Below are positions 24,240-31,627 of a DNA stretch of 64,000 nucleotides, piece by piece. The notes below the pieces were generated by a model. That model was not told the origin of the DNA, made no database searches, and was given only the letters and a program-made list of their open reading frames with translations. The DNA is taken from positions 1-64,000 of the forward strand of contig DATHWC010000062.1 of the NCBI GenBank assembly GCA_035460985.1, read 5' to 3'. The stretch's first letter is position 1. Each line of letters opens with the position of its first letter. Origin of the DNA: Lunatibacter sp035460985 (GTDB taxonomy: Bacteria; Bacteroidota; Bacteroidia; Cytophagales; Cyclobacteriaceae). Both the position numbers and the translations under genes were made by a program.

Positions 24240-24635
24240 TTAATAGACGTAGCAAAGTACTTCTCCGCCAACACCTTCAGTGCGGGCTTCTTTGTCAGTC
24301 ATGATTCCCTTTGAGGTAGAGATGATGGCTACGCCAAGACCGTTAATCACCCGGGGAAGGGAATCTTTGTTTACATACTTTCTCAAACCTGGCTTACTAA
24401 TTCTAGTCAGGTTAACAATTGCATTCTCTTTGGTAGTTGGGTTGTATTTCAAAGCGATCTTAATGGAACCCTGAGGGCCATTTTCATCAAATTTATAATT
24501 TTGAATATACCCCTTGTCAAAGAGCACTTTGGTCATCTCCTTCTTCACATTGGAAGCAGGGATCTCCACAATCCGGTGAGAAGCCTTGATGGCGTTTCTC
24601 AACCTGGTCAGATAATCAGCTATTGGATCAGTCAT
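24240..24635 (-). CDS. rpsH: 30S ribosomal protein S8
   Basis: Primary binder of helix 21 of 16S rRNA; in other bacteria a translational repressor of the spc genes. 131 residues: MTDPIADYLTRLRNAIKASH at the start, LTRISKPGLRKYVNKDSLPR, and the ending GIMTDKEARTEGVGGEVLCYVY. A gap of 85 bp separates it from rpsN, the largest within the spc part, so some local control is possible. Confidence 0.97.
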   Translation of the reverse strand: MTDPIADYLTRLRNAIKASHRIVEIPASNVKKEMTKVLFDKGYIQNYKFDENGPQGSIKIALKYNPTTKENAIVNLTRISKPGLRKYVNKDSLPRVINGLGVAIISTSKGIMTDKEARTEGVGGEVLCYVY

Positions 24636-24720
24636 ATTTATAATATAGTCTAACTACACGCTCCCAATGGGCGTGCAAAGTTACACAATGATTCTAAGAA
24701 TAAAAACATTTGTCTGATTT

Positions 24721-24990
24721 TTACCAGCTCGATTTAGTGATACCAGGTATCTTGCCCGCAGAGGCCATTTCCCTGAAAGTTACCCTGTTTATGCCAAACT
24801 TTCTCATATATCCTTTAGGACGTCCGGTAAGTTTGCATCGGTTGTGTAACCTTACTGGCGATGCATTTTTAGGTAGTTTGTCTAGCGCTTCAAAATCACC
24901 GGCTGCCTTTAAGTCTGCTCTTTTTTTAGCGTATTTGGCTACCAGGCGTTCTCTTTTTCTCTCTCGAGCTTTGATCGACTCTTTTGCCAT
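24721..24990 (-). CDS. rpsN: 30S ribosomal protein S14 (zinc-free form)
   Basis: Head protein of the small subunit, 89 residues. It lacks the four zinc-binding Cys of the short form and has the longer N-terminus (MAKESIKARERKRERLVAKY), followed by SPVRLHNRCKLTGRPKGYMR and KFGINRVTFREMASAGKIPG. It lies 2 bp after rplE. Confidence 0.96.
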   Translation of the reverse strand: MAKESIKARERKRERLVAKYAKKRADLKAAGDFEALDKLPKNASPVRLHNRCKLTGRPKGYMRKFGINRVTFREMASAGKIPGITKSSW

Positions 24991-24992
24991 GA

Positions 24993-25553
24993 TTAGATTT
25001 CTTTATTGTTGTTTATGAATGGCATTCCCAATGCTTTAAGCAAAGCCAACGCCTCTTCATCTGTTTCCGCAGTTGTCACCAGCGTGATGTCCATTCCGGA
25101 AATCCGGTTGACTTTTTCGATGCTGATTTCAGGGAAAATGATTTGTTCCGTGACACCTAGTGTATAGTTGCCTCTTCCGTCGAATCCTTTGTCTGAAATA
25201 CCTTTAAAATCACGAACCCTAGGTAAAGCGATAGTAACTAACCTGTCCAAAAATTCGAACATCCGGTTTCCCCTAAGGGTAACCTTTGCTCCAATTGGCA
25301 TTCCTTCTCTAAGTTTAAAGTTGGAGATGGAATTTTTTGCTTTGGTAGCAACTGCACGCTGACCAGAAATGAGCGAAAGCTCTTCTACTCCTTGGTCCAC
25401 TAGTTTCTTGTCGGCTACAGCAGCTCCAATACCTTTGTTGATGACAATCTTCGTCAACTTAGGGACCTGCATGACTGACTTATATTGAAATTTCTCCTTA
25501 AGACCGGCAGAAATTTCAGAAACAAATTTTTCTTTTAATCTAGGATTAGCCAT
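24993..25553 (-). CDS. rplE: 50S ribosomal protein L5
   Basis: Holds 5S rRNA in the central protuberance and touches S13 and P-site tRNA. 186 residues, with VMQVPKLTKIVINKGIGAAV, the loop AKNSISNFKLREGMPIGAKV, and LVTIALPRVRDFKGI. Its start overlaps the end of rplX by 8 bp. Confidence 0.97.
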   Translation of the reverse strand: MANPRLKEKFVSEISAGLKEKFQYKSVMQVPKLTKIVINKGIGAAVADKKLVDQGVEELSLISGQRAVATKAKNSISNFKLREGMPIGAKVTLRGNRMFEFLDRLVTIALPRVRDFKGISDKGFDGRGNYTLGVTEQIIFPEISIEKVNRISGMDITLVTTAETDEEALALLKALGMPFINNNKEI

Positions 25554-25890
25554 TGATTACCTCCCCGGTTTTCTTTGAATACCTTACTAATTTACCATTT
25601 TCGCCTGCTTTTCTACCTATTCGTGTAGCATCTCCTGTTGTAGGATCTACCAACATGAGGTTACTGGCGTGTATGGAAGCTTCTTTCTTTTCGATTCCAC
25701 CCTGAGGAGAATTTGCGGTAGGTTTTACATGTTTGGTTACCATGTTTAATCCTTCCACGATTACTCTTCTTTTTTGGATGTTTACAGAAAGCACTTTACC
25801 TTTCTTGCCCTTGTCATCACCGGCGATTACCAATACGGTATCTCCGGATTTGATGTGCATCTTGGGTTGTTTATCTGATTTTTTTTCCAT
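25546..25890 (-). CDS. rplX: 50S ribosomal protein L24
   Basis: Early assembly protein with a KOW motif (IKSGDTVLVIAGDDKGKKGK). 114 residues, including VEGLNMVTKHVKPTANSPQG. The start at 25890 gives about ten residues before the core MHIKSGD; that internal Met is a possible alternative start. It overlaps rplE by 8 bp and starts 2 bp after rplN. Confidence 0.95.
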   Translation of the reverse strand: MEKKSDKQPKMHIKSGDTVLVIAGDDKGKKGKVLSVNIQKRRVIVEGLNMVTKHVKPTANSPQGGIEKKEASIHASNLMLVDPTTGDATRIGRKAGENGKLVRYSKKTGEVING

Positions 25891-25892
25891 TT

Positions 25893-26261
25893 TTAAAGTA
25901 CTTCAGGGGCCAATGATACAATTTTCATAAACTGCTTTTCACGCAGCTCTCTCGCAACAGGGCCAAATATACGTGTGCCTCTCGGCTCATCGTTGTTGTT
26001 TAGAAGTACAGCGGCGTTATCCTCAAAACGGATATAAGAGCCGTCTTTTCTGCGCACTTCTTTTTTGGTTCTCACGATAACCGCTTTAGAAACGGTACCT
26101 TTTTTCATACTGCTGGATGAAAGAGCCGACTTAACGGTAACGACAACCTTGTCACCGATGGAAGCATATCTCCTTCCAGTTCCGCCCAATACACGGATGA
26201 CAAGCACTTCTTTAGCACCTGAATTATCCGCGACACTCAATCTTGATTCTTGTTGTATCAT
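25893..26261 (-). CDS. rplN: 50S ribosomal protein L14
   Basis: Interface protein forming bridges to the small subunit. 122 residues, starting MIQQESRLSVADNSGAKEV, the invariant L14 N-terminus, with the motif AVIVRTKKEVRRKDGSYIRF and an ending of LREKQFMKIVSLAPEVL. It lies 2 bp after rpsQ. Confidence 0.98.
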   Translation of the reverse strand: MIQQESRLSVADNSGAKEVLVIRVLGGTGRRYASIGDKVVVTVKSALSSSSMKKGTVSKAVIVRTKKEVRRKDGSYIRFEDNAAVLLNNNDEPRGTRIFGPVARELREKQFMKIVSLAPEVL

Positions 26262-26263
26262 GA

Positions 26264-26527
26264 TTATTTAGCTCTTTCTATAATTTCTACTAATCTCCAA
26301 CGCTTTCTCTTACTCAGCGGACGAGTTTCGCTAATCCGTACCAGGTCACCCGGCTTGGAATCATTGGTCTCGTCATGAGCCATAAATTTGGTAGTCCGGG
26401 CAACAAATTTGCCATAGATCGGGTGCTTCACCTTTCTCTCTACGGCAACTGTTATGGATTTATCCATACTGTTGCTTACTACCTTTCCTATTCTTTCTTT
26501 ACGCAGGTTTCTTTCTATAGTAGCCAT
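26264..26527 (-). CDS. rpsQ: 30S ribosomal protein S17
   Basis: OB-fold 16S rRNA binder of the early assembly set. 87 residues: RNLRKERIGKVVSNSMDKSI, VERKVKHPIYGKFVARTTKF, and the S17 signature GDLVRISETRPLSKRKRWRL. It lies 8 bp after rpmC. Confidence 0.97.
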   Translation of the reverse strand: MATIERNLRKERIGKVVSNSMDKSITVAVERKVKHPIYGKFVARTTKFMAHDETNDSKPGDLVRISETRPLSKRKRWRLVEIIERAK

Positions 26528-26535
26528 ATTATATA

Positions 26536-26730
26536 TTATTTAGCCAGTTGTTTTTCCCGCAAAAAAGTTTTCAATCTTGCGACCAATCTTTTTGCTTCCT
26601 TGATCTTGTTTGGATTCTCAATGGGAGAAATAGCATGAGCAAACTTCAACTTGGTCAAATTTTCCTGCTCGGCTACAATACGCTCGTTAATTTCGCTCTC
26701 TGTGAGGGCGTTGATTTCAGTATTCTTCAT
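26536..26730 (-). CDS. rpmC: 50S ribosomal protein L29
   Basis: 64-residue two-helix protein at the exit tunnel, close to the docking site for trigger factor and SRP. It starts MKNTEINALTESEINERIVA and carries the L29 pattern QENLTKLKFAHAISPIENPN and IKEAKRLVARLKTFLREK. It lies 8 bp after rplP. Confidence 0.95.
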   Translation of the reverse strand: MKNTEINALTESEINERIVAEQENLTKLKFAHAISPIENPNKIKEAKRLVARLKTFLREKQLAK

Positions 26731-26738
26731 CGCTATAA

Positions 26739-27158
26739 TTATCCTACGTATTCTCTACGTACCACAAATTTTGTACTGACTGGAAGTTTTTGCTGAGCCA
26801 ATCGTAACGCCTCTTGTGCTACTTCCATTGTCACTCCTGTTGCTTCAAAAAGGATTGTTCCTGGCTTAATTACCGCAACCCAGTATTCAGGAGCTCCTTT
26901 ACCTTTACCCATACGTACCTCGGCAGGCTTCTTGGTGATCGGCTTGTCAGGGAAAATCCTGATCCAAACCTGACCCTCTCGCTTCATTGCCCTGGTCATC
27001 GCAATACGGGCGGCTTCTATCTGACGGGATGTAATCCATCCCGGTTCCAAAGATTTAATGCCGAAGTTCCCGAATGAAAGTGTATGGCCACGCTGGGCAA
27101 TACCCTTCACTCTCCCCTTATGCATTTTTCTATATTTCGTTTTTCTTGGCTGTAACAT
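26739..27158 (-). CDS. rplP: 50S ribosomal protein L16
   Basis: Large-subunit protein at the A-site tRNA elbow. 139 residues: MLQPRKTKYRKMHKGRVKGI, then the functional loop around MTRAMKREGQVWIRIFPDKP and RMGKGKGAPEYWVAVIKPG. It lies between rpsC and rpmC. Confidence 0.97.
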   Translation of the reverse strand: MLQPRKTKYRKMHKGRVKGIAQRGHTLSFGNFGIKSLEPGWITSRQIEAARIAMTRAMKREGQVWIRIFPDKPITKKPAEVRMGKGKGAPEYWVAVIKPGTILFEATGVTMEVAQEALRLAQQKLPVSTKFVVRREYVG

Positions 27159-27180
27159 GATTGGTCAATTAGGGTGAAAA

Positions 27181-27921
27181 TTAGTTACTCTTCTTTCTTC
27201 TTTTCGGTCCTCCCTCTCTTCTTCTTCTGTTACCAGCAGGCGCGTTGTTCGCTTTGGAATCCGCCGCAGAAGCTTGGTTTGGAGACAAGTCTCTTTTACC
27301 ATACACTTCACCTTTGAATATCCATACCTTGATACCGATAATTCCGTAGACAGTATTGGCCTCTGATATCGCATAGTCAACATCCGCTCTGATGGTGTGA
27401 AGGGGAATTCTTCCTTCCTTGTACATTTCGGATCTCGCCATTTCCGCGCCACCCAACCTACCGGATAACTTCACCTTTATACCCTCTGCGCCTACCCGCA
27501 TGGTAGCCGCAATGGACTGCTTCATTGCTCTTCTAAAAGAAATCCTTGCCTCCAACTGCTGGGCGATAGACTCACCCACTAGCTTGGCATCCATTTCAGG
27601 ACGTTTGATCTCAAAAATATTGATCTGAACATCCTTGTTGGTCAATTTCTTCAATTCTTCCTTAAGCTTGTCAACTTCAGAGCCTCCTTTACCAATGACA
27701 ACGCCCGGTCGGGCAGTTTGGATGGTAAGGGTGATTCTCTTCAACGTCCGCTCAATGATTACTTTGGAGATACCTCCTTTTGGAATCCTTGCATACACGT
27801 AATTTCGGATTTTCTGATCCTCATAAAGTTTGTCTGCAAAGTCTCTGCCTCCATACCAATTAGAGTCCCAGCCCTTGATGATACCAAGCCTAAAACCAAT
27901 AGGGTTTACTTTCTGTCCCAT
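27181..27921 (-). CDS. rpsC: 30S ribosomal protein S3
   Basis: Lines the mRNA entry channel with S4 and S5. 246 residues. MGQKVNPIGFRLGIIKGWDS is the standard start; the KH domain has VVIGKGGSEVDKLKEEL, and the C-terminal domain contains GRLGGAEMARSE and GRIPLHTIRADVDY. The last 35 residues form a basic tail, rich in Arg and Lys, that is longer than in E. coli. It lies 3 bp after rplV. Confidence 0.97.
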   Translation of the reverse strand: MGQKVNPIGFRLGIIKGWDSNWYGGRDFADKLYEDQKIRNYVYARIPKGGISKVIIERTLKRITLTIQTARPGVVIGKGGSEVDKLKEELKKLTNKDVQINIFEIKRPEMDAKLVGESIAQQLEARISFRRAMKQSIAATMRVGAEGIKVKLSGRLGGAEMARSEMYKEGRIPLHTIRADVDYAISEANTVYGIIGIKVWIFKGEVYGKRDLSPNQASAADSKANNAPAGNRRRREGGPKRRKKSN

Positions 27922-27924
27922 ATG

Positions 27925-28314
27925 TTAGTTTGCTTTTTCATTTGATTCCACAACATCAGCGGTAACAAAATCACTGACTGAATCAATGACAAGCGTTACA
28001 TGATTTGATCTTTTACGTATTCTGTGTGCCCTACCCTGAGGTGCAGGTCTTAGTCTTTTCAACATGCGGCCACCATCTACCATGATGGTCTTCACATAGA
28101 GATCAGCATCTTCCAATTTTTCATCCGGATTTTTCGCCTGCCAGTTTGCCACTGCTGACAACACGAGCTTTTCCAATTTTATCGCACCATGGTTAGGTGA
28201 GAACTTGAGAAGACTCAAGGCGTGACCAACTTTTTTACCCCGGATTAAATCCGCTACTAGGCGCATTTTCCGTGGAGAGGTAGGAACATCGTTTAATCTT
28301 GCTATTGCTTCCAT
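27925..28314 (-). CDS. rplV: 50S ribosomal protein L22
   Basis: Its beta hairpin lines the exit tunnel and is a site of macrolide resistance. 129 residues: VPTSPRKMRLVADLIRGKKV at the start and the hairpin region VDGGRMLKRLRPAPQGRAHR. No unusual change in the hairpin was noticed by eye. It lies 2 bp after rpsS. Confidence 0.97.
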   Translation of the reverse strand: MEAIARLNDVPTSPRKMRLVADLIRGKKVGHALSLLKFSPNHGAIKLEKLVLSAVANWQAKNPDEKLEDADLYVKTIMVDGGRMLKRLRPAPQGRAHRIRKRSNHVTLVIDSVSDFVTADVVESNEKAN

Positions 28315-28316
28315 GA

Positions 28317-28595
28317 TTATCTCTTTCCTTTATCTTTTTTGGCAATGTGTCCTCTGAAATTTCTCGTTGGGGCGAATTCTCCCAACTTGTGACCTACCAT
28401 ATTGTCAGTTACGAATACCGGAATAAATTTATTTCCGTTATGAACCGCAAAGGTATGGCCAACAAAATCCGGGGAAATCATCGATCTTCTTGACCAAGTC
28501 TTGATCACCGATTTTTTTCCGGATTCGTTCATCGTATCCACTTTTTTGGCCAAATGGTGTTCTATATACGGACCTTTTTTTAATGAACGTGCCAT
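28317..28595 (-). CDS. rpsS: 30S ribosomal protein S19
   Basis: Head protein that pairs with S13 and touches the A-site finger. 92 residues: MARSLKKGPYIEHHLAKKVD, TWSRRSMISPDFVGHTFAVH and VGHKLGEFAPTRNFRGHIAK, all typical for S19. It lies 2 bp after rplB. Confidence 0.97.
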   Translation of the reverse strand: MARSLKKGPYIEHHLAKKVDTMNESGKKSVIKTWSRRSMISPDFVGHTFAVHNGNKFIPVFVTDNMVGHKLGEFAPTRNFRGHIAKKDKGKR

Positions 28596-28597
28596 AG

Positions 28598-29422
28598 TTA
28601 TTTAGATCTTCTGCTAATGATAAGTTTATTGGAATATTTCTTTGGAGACCTGGTCTTCTTCCCTTTGGAAAGCAAACCATTCCTCGAACGAGGGTGACCT
28701 CCAGATGATCTTCCTTCACCACCACCCATAGGGTGATCAACAGGGTTCATCGCTACACCTCTTGTACGAGGCCTTCTGCCAAGCCACCTGTTTCTTCCCG
28801 CCTTACCAAGCACCACGTTCATGTGATCTCCGTTGGACACGGTACCTACAGTCGCTTTACAGGTTGCCAATACCATCCGCATTTCTCCGGAAGGAAGCTT
28901 AACTGTAACATACTTACCCTCACGCGCTACGATCTGCGCATATGTGCCCGCACTCCTTGCCATTGCTCCACCCTTACCAGGCTTCAACTCAATGTTATGG
29001 ATAATGGTACCCAATGGAATATTGTTAATTGCCATTGCGTTTCCAACCTCGGGAGCTACACTTTCCCCTGAAATTATTTGCTGACCAACACTAAGGCCTT
29101 CAGGAGCAACGATATACGTTTTAGCACCATCTACATAATACAAAAGCGCAATCCTTGCAGAACGGTTAGGATCATATTCGATACTATGTACCACTGCAGG
29201 AACTCCGTCTTTGTCTCTTTTAAAGTCAAGGACTCTCAATCTTTTTTTATGTCCACCACCGAGATATCGGTTGGTCATTTTTCCAGAATTGTTTCTACCG
29301 CCTGATTTCTTCAAGGGCGCCAGCAAACTCTTCTCCGGTGTTGACTTGGTAATCTCCGTAAATGCAGGAGCTACTCTGAATCTGGTACCGGGAGTTACGG
29401 GCTTTAGTTTTTTAACTGCCAT
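28598..29422 (-). CDS. rplB: 50S ribosomal protein L2
   Basis: Conserved protein near the peptidyl-transferase centre, needed for subunit joining. 274 residues. The signature GVAMNPVDHPMGGGEGRSSG contains the essential His, and RNNSGKMTNRYLGGGHKKRL lies in the N-terminal domain. It lies 13 bp after rplW. Confidence 0.98.
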   Translation of the reverse strand: MAVKKLKPVTPGTRFRVAPAFTEITKSTPEKSLLAPLKKSGGRNNSGKMTNRYLGGGHKKRLRVLDFKRDKDGVPAVVHSIEYDPNRSARIALLYYVDGAKTYIVAPEGLSVGQQIISGESVAPEVGNAMAINNIPLGTIIHNIELKPGKGGAMARSAGTYAQIVAREGKYVTVKLPSGEMRMVLATCKATVGTVSNGDHMNVVLGKAGRNRWLGRRPRTRGVAMNPVDHPMGGGEGRSSGGHPRSRNGLLSKGKKTRSPKKYSNKLIISRRSK

Positions 29423-29435
29423 GATTATGATTCAA

Positions 29436-29723
29436 TTAAATTTCTCCGTAAAAGTCTATAATCTCGCCTTCAGCCACCTGAATGATAGCCTTTTTGAAGG
29501 CGTTGGTGTATCCGGATACTATTTTTGCTTTGGTGTATCTGGTTTTCTTTTTGGCTGCGTAGCGCATCGTGCGCACCTCTACCACCTTCACACCGTACAT
29601 ATCTTCAACGGCTTTCTTGATCTGAGGCTTCTTGGCTGTCTTTTCTACAACAAACCCATACACCCCGCGGTCATTCATCGCTGAAATTTTCTCTGTAATC
29701 AAAGGCTTTTTTAATACGTTCAT
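29436..29723 (-). CDS. rplW: 50S ribosomal protein L23
   Basis: Exit-tunnel rim protein and main docking point for trigger factor and SRP. 95 residues: VLKKPLITEKISAMNDRGVY, then FVVEKTAKKPQIKKAVEDMY and GVKVVEVRTMRYAAKKKTRY. It lies 4 bp after rplD. Confidence 0.97.
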   Translation of the reverse strand: MNVLKKPLITEKISAMNDRGVYGFVVEKTAKKPQIKKAVEDMYGVKVVEVRTMRYAAKKKTRYTKAKIVSGYTNAFKKAIIQVAEGEIIDFYGEI

Positions 29724-29727
29724 CTTC

Positions 29728-30357
29728 TTACTTTGATAAAAGGGTTTCTAACTTACTAACAGAGCCTTCACAAAGAACTAAGCTGTCTGCATTCAAAAGC
29801 TCGTATGTGTTTACATCTTCTACGACCATCACTTTGGTTTTTGGCACGTTTCTGCTTGACAAAACTACATTTTTGTTTACATCTGGCATCAACAGCAATG
29901 TCTTCTTGCCACTAAGAGAAAGACTCGCCATCAAGTCAATGTAGGATTTGGTCTTTGGGGCATCGAATGATAGGTCTTCCAGAATGAATACACTGTTATC
30001 GATTGCCTTATATGAAAACGCTGACTTTCTAGCCAACTGCTTCAACTTTTTGTTCAACTTAAACGAGTAGTCTCTTGGCCTAGGACCGAATACACGTCCA
30101 CCTCCCCTGAATACAGGAGATTTGATAGAACCGGCTCTGGCTCCGCCAGTACCTTTTTGCTTTTTGATTTTCTTGGTAGATCCAGCTATTTCTGCTCTTT
30201 CCTTGGACTTGTGCGTTCCCTGACGTTGGTTGGCCAAGAACTGCTTCACATCCAAATAGATTGCGTGGTCATTCGGCTTGATGCCGAAAATATCGTCGGA
30301 AAGAGTTACTTTTCTGCCGGTATCCTCACCGTTATGTTTTAATATCGCTAATTCCAT
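29728..30357 (-). CDS. rplD: 50S ribosomal protein L4
   Basis: Its extended loop lines the exit tunnel; in E. coli it represses the S10 operon. 209 residues, with the loop KKIKKQKGTGGARAGSIKSP and the segment GPRPRDYSFKLNKKLKQLAR. It lies 4 bp after rplC. Any autoregulation here would act on the leader before rplC, since rpsJ has been separated. Confidence 0.97.
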   Translation of the reverse strand: MELAILKHNGEDTGRKVTLSDDIFGIKPNDHAIYLDVKQFLANQRQGTHKSKERAEIAGSTKKIKKQKGTGGARAGSIKSPVFRGGGRVFGPRPRDYSFKLNKKLKQLARKSAFSYKAIDNSVFILEDLSFDAPKTKSYIDLMASLSLSGKKTLLLMPDVNKNVVLSSRNVPKTKVMVVEDVNTYELLNADSLVLCEGSVSKLETLLSK

Positions 30358-30361
30358 CTTC

Positions 30362-30994
30362 TTACTTCTCTAGAATTACAAAAGAATTTTTCGGGCCAGG
30401 AACAGATCCACTGACAAGAATCAAATTCTTGTCGGTATAGATTTTGAGTACCCGCAGGTTTACCACTTTCACTCGATCTCCACCCATTCTTCCGGCCATT
30501 CGCATACCCTTGAAAACCCTTGAAGGCCATGAACAGGCACCGATAGAACCAGGGTGTCTTGCTCTGTTGTGCTGACCGTGAGTCTGCCCGCCAACACCGC
30601 CAAAACCATGACGCTTGACAACACCTTGAAATCCTTTACCCTTAGAGGTACCAATGGCATCGATGAAGTCTCCTTCAACAAATACCTGATCCGCAATTAC
30701 TGTCTTTCCAAGATCAACCTGACCTTCGAACTCCACGCGGAAATCTCTGAATTCAACAACCTTCTGCTTTGGCGTAGTGCCAGCCTTTTTGAAATGGCCA
30801 ACCAATGGTTTGGGCGTATTTTTTTCTTTACGCTCACCATATGCCAATTGAACAGCGTTGTACCCGTCTGATTCAACATTTTTTACTTGCGTAACTACGC
30901 AAGGACCAGCTTCTAATAACGTGCATGCGACATTACGTCCATCGGCACTAAAAATACTAGTCATTCCAACTTTTCTTCCTATTATTCCAGACAT
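30362..30994 (-). CDS. rplC: 50S ribosomal protein L3
   Basis: Assembly-initiating protein whose loop reaches the peptidyl-transferase centre. 210 residues: MSGIIGRKVGMTSIFSADGR, then the loop KGFQGVVKRHGFGGVGGQTH and GSIGACSWPSRVFKGMRMAG. It is the first gene of its own transcription unit here, with a good promoter 65 bp upstream, because rpsJ is attached to the str genes and terminated. Confidence 0.97.
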   Translation of the reverse strand: MSGIIGRKVGMTSIFSADGRNVACTLLEAGPCVVTQVKNVESDGYNAVQLAYGERKEKNTPKPLVGHFKKAGTTPKQKVVEFRDFRVEFEGQVDLGKTVIADQVFVEGDFIDAIGTSKGKGFQGVVKRHGFGGVGGQTHGQHNRARHPGSIGACSWPSRVFKGMRMAGRMGGDRVKVVNLRVLKIYTDKNLILVSGSVPGPKNSFVILEK

Positions 30995-31020
30995 CTTCTG
31001 TAGTATAATAAACCATGAAA

Positions 31021-31042
31021 CACAGGCATCTACACACCTGTG
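31021..31042 (-). promoter_or_regulatory. Leader hairpin at the 5' end of the rplC transcript
   Basis: CACAGG and CCTGTG form a 6-bp stem (a G-T pair extends it) with a 10-nt loop. The predicted transcript would start about 10 nt before the stem, and 26 nt separate the hairpin from the rplC start. Position suggests a ribosomal-protein leader (an L4-type target is the obvious guess), but nothing in the sequence proves binding. Confidence 0.4.
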
Positions 31043-31058
31043 CTTTTTTAAAGGACTG

Positions 31059-31089
31059 CAAAGTTAGCAATTTATACTCACCTTACAAA
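31059..31089 (-). promoter_or_regulatory. Promoter of the rplC-rplQ operon
   Basis: Minus strand: TTTG, 19 bp, then TAACTTTG. This is a full match to the Bacteroidota housekeeping pattern TTTG-N19/21-TAnnTTTG. It lies 65 bp before the rplC start and after the rpsJ terminator. Confidence 0.8.
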
Positions 31090-31257
31090 TCCCAACTTTA
31101 ATATTTTCAATTATTTAGGTAATTAATTTAGCCTTTAGGAACCTTTTTCAGGCAATATCACCTCTTTGCTTTTTAATCACCATACATATCCCCGCTATGC
31201 GGAAACAACCCGACTGAAATCTATCTGAAATCAGTTTGTGTGGGAAGTCCAATTCAC

Positions 31258-31287
31258 AAAAAAACCTGCGCGATGACGCGCAGGTTT
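31258..31287 (-). terminator. Intrinsic terminator after rpsJ
   Basis: On the minus strand AAACCTGCGCG and CGCGCAGGTTT form an 11-bp stem with a 4-nt loop, followed by a run of T. It lies 22 bp after the rpsJ stop and separates the str unit from the rplC operon. Confidence 0.88.
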
Positions 31288-31308
31288 CATTAGAATATTG
31301 GCAGAAGG

Positions 31309-31614
31309 TCAGACCTTAATTTCAACATCAACTCCACTTGGAAGCTCAATTTTCATCAATGCATCTACCGTCTTTGAACTGTTTGAATAGATGTCCACCA
31401 ACCGCTTGTAGGTGCAAAGCTGAAACTGCTCACGGGATTTCTTATTGACGTGCGGAGACCTCAACACCGTGAACTTTTCCTTTTTGGTAGGAAGTGGGAT
31501 GGGACCTACGACAACAGCGCCTGTAGATTTTACAGCTTTCACGATTTTCTCTGATGACTTATCCACCAGGCTATGATCGTATGATTTTAGTTTTATTCTT
31601 ATCTTCTGATTCAT
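31309..31614 (-). CDS. rpsJ: 30S ribosomal protein S10
   Basis: Small-subunit head protein, also the NusE antitermination factor that joins NusG and ribosomes. 101 residues from the ATG at 31614 (MNQKIRIKLKSYDHSLVDKS), with PLPTKKEKFTVLRSPHVNKK and the C-terminal LMKIELPSGVDVEIKV. A longer frame from 31656 would overlap fusA and add 14 atypical residues, so it was rejected. It follows fusA by 13 bp, with a strong terminator directly after it. Confidence 0.97.
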   Translation of the reverse strand: MNQKIRIKLKSYDHSLVDKSSEKIVKAVKSTGAVVVGPIPLPTKKEKFTVLRSPHVNKKSREQFQLCTYKRLVDIYSNSSKTVDALMKIELPSGVDVEIKV

Positions 31615-31627
31615 TTTCTGTAAATAT

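Larger units (their letters stand above)
30995..31308. other. 314-bp gap between rpsJ and rplC with terminator, promoter and leader hairpin
   Basis: Read on the minus strand it holds, in order, the rpsJ terminator (31258-31287), about 170 bp of AT-rich DNA, the rplC promoter (31059-31089) and a leader hairpin (31021-31042). No coding region is seen. Confidence 0.7.

Noticed and set aside
29211..29684. 157-residue plus-strand frame across rplB and rplW
   Set aside because: Antisense to two certain ribosomal genes; composition is that of a shadow frame.
31021..31050. Plus-strand terminator (stem followed by CTTTTTT)
   Set aside because: No plus-strand gene ends here; the stem is more simply the leader hairpin of the minus-strand rplC transcript.
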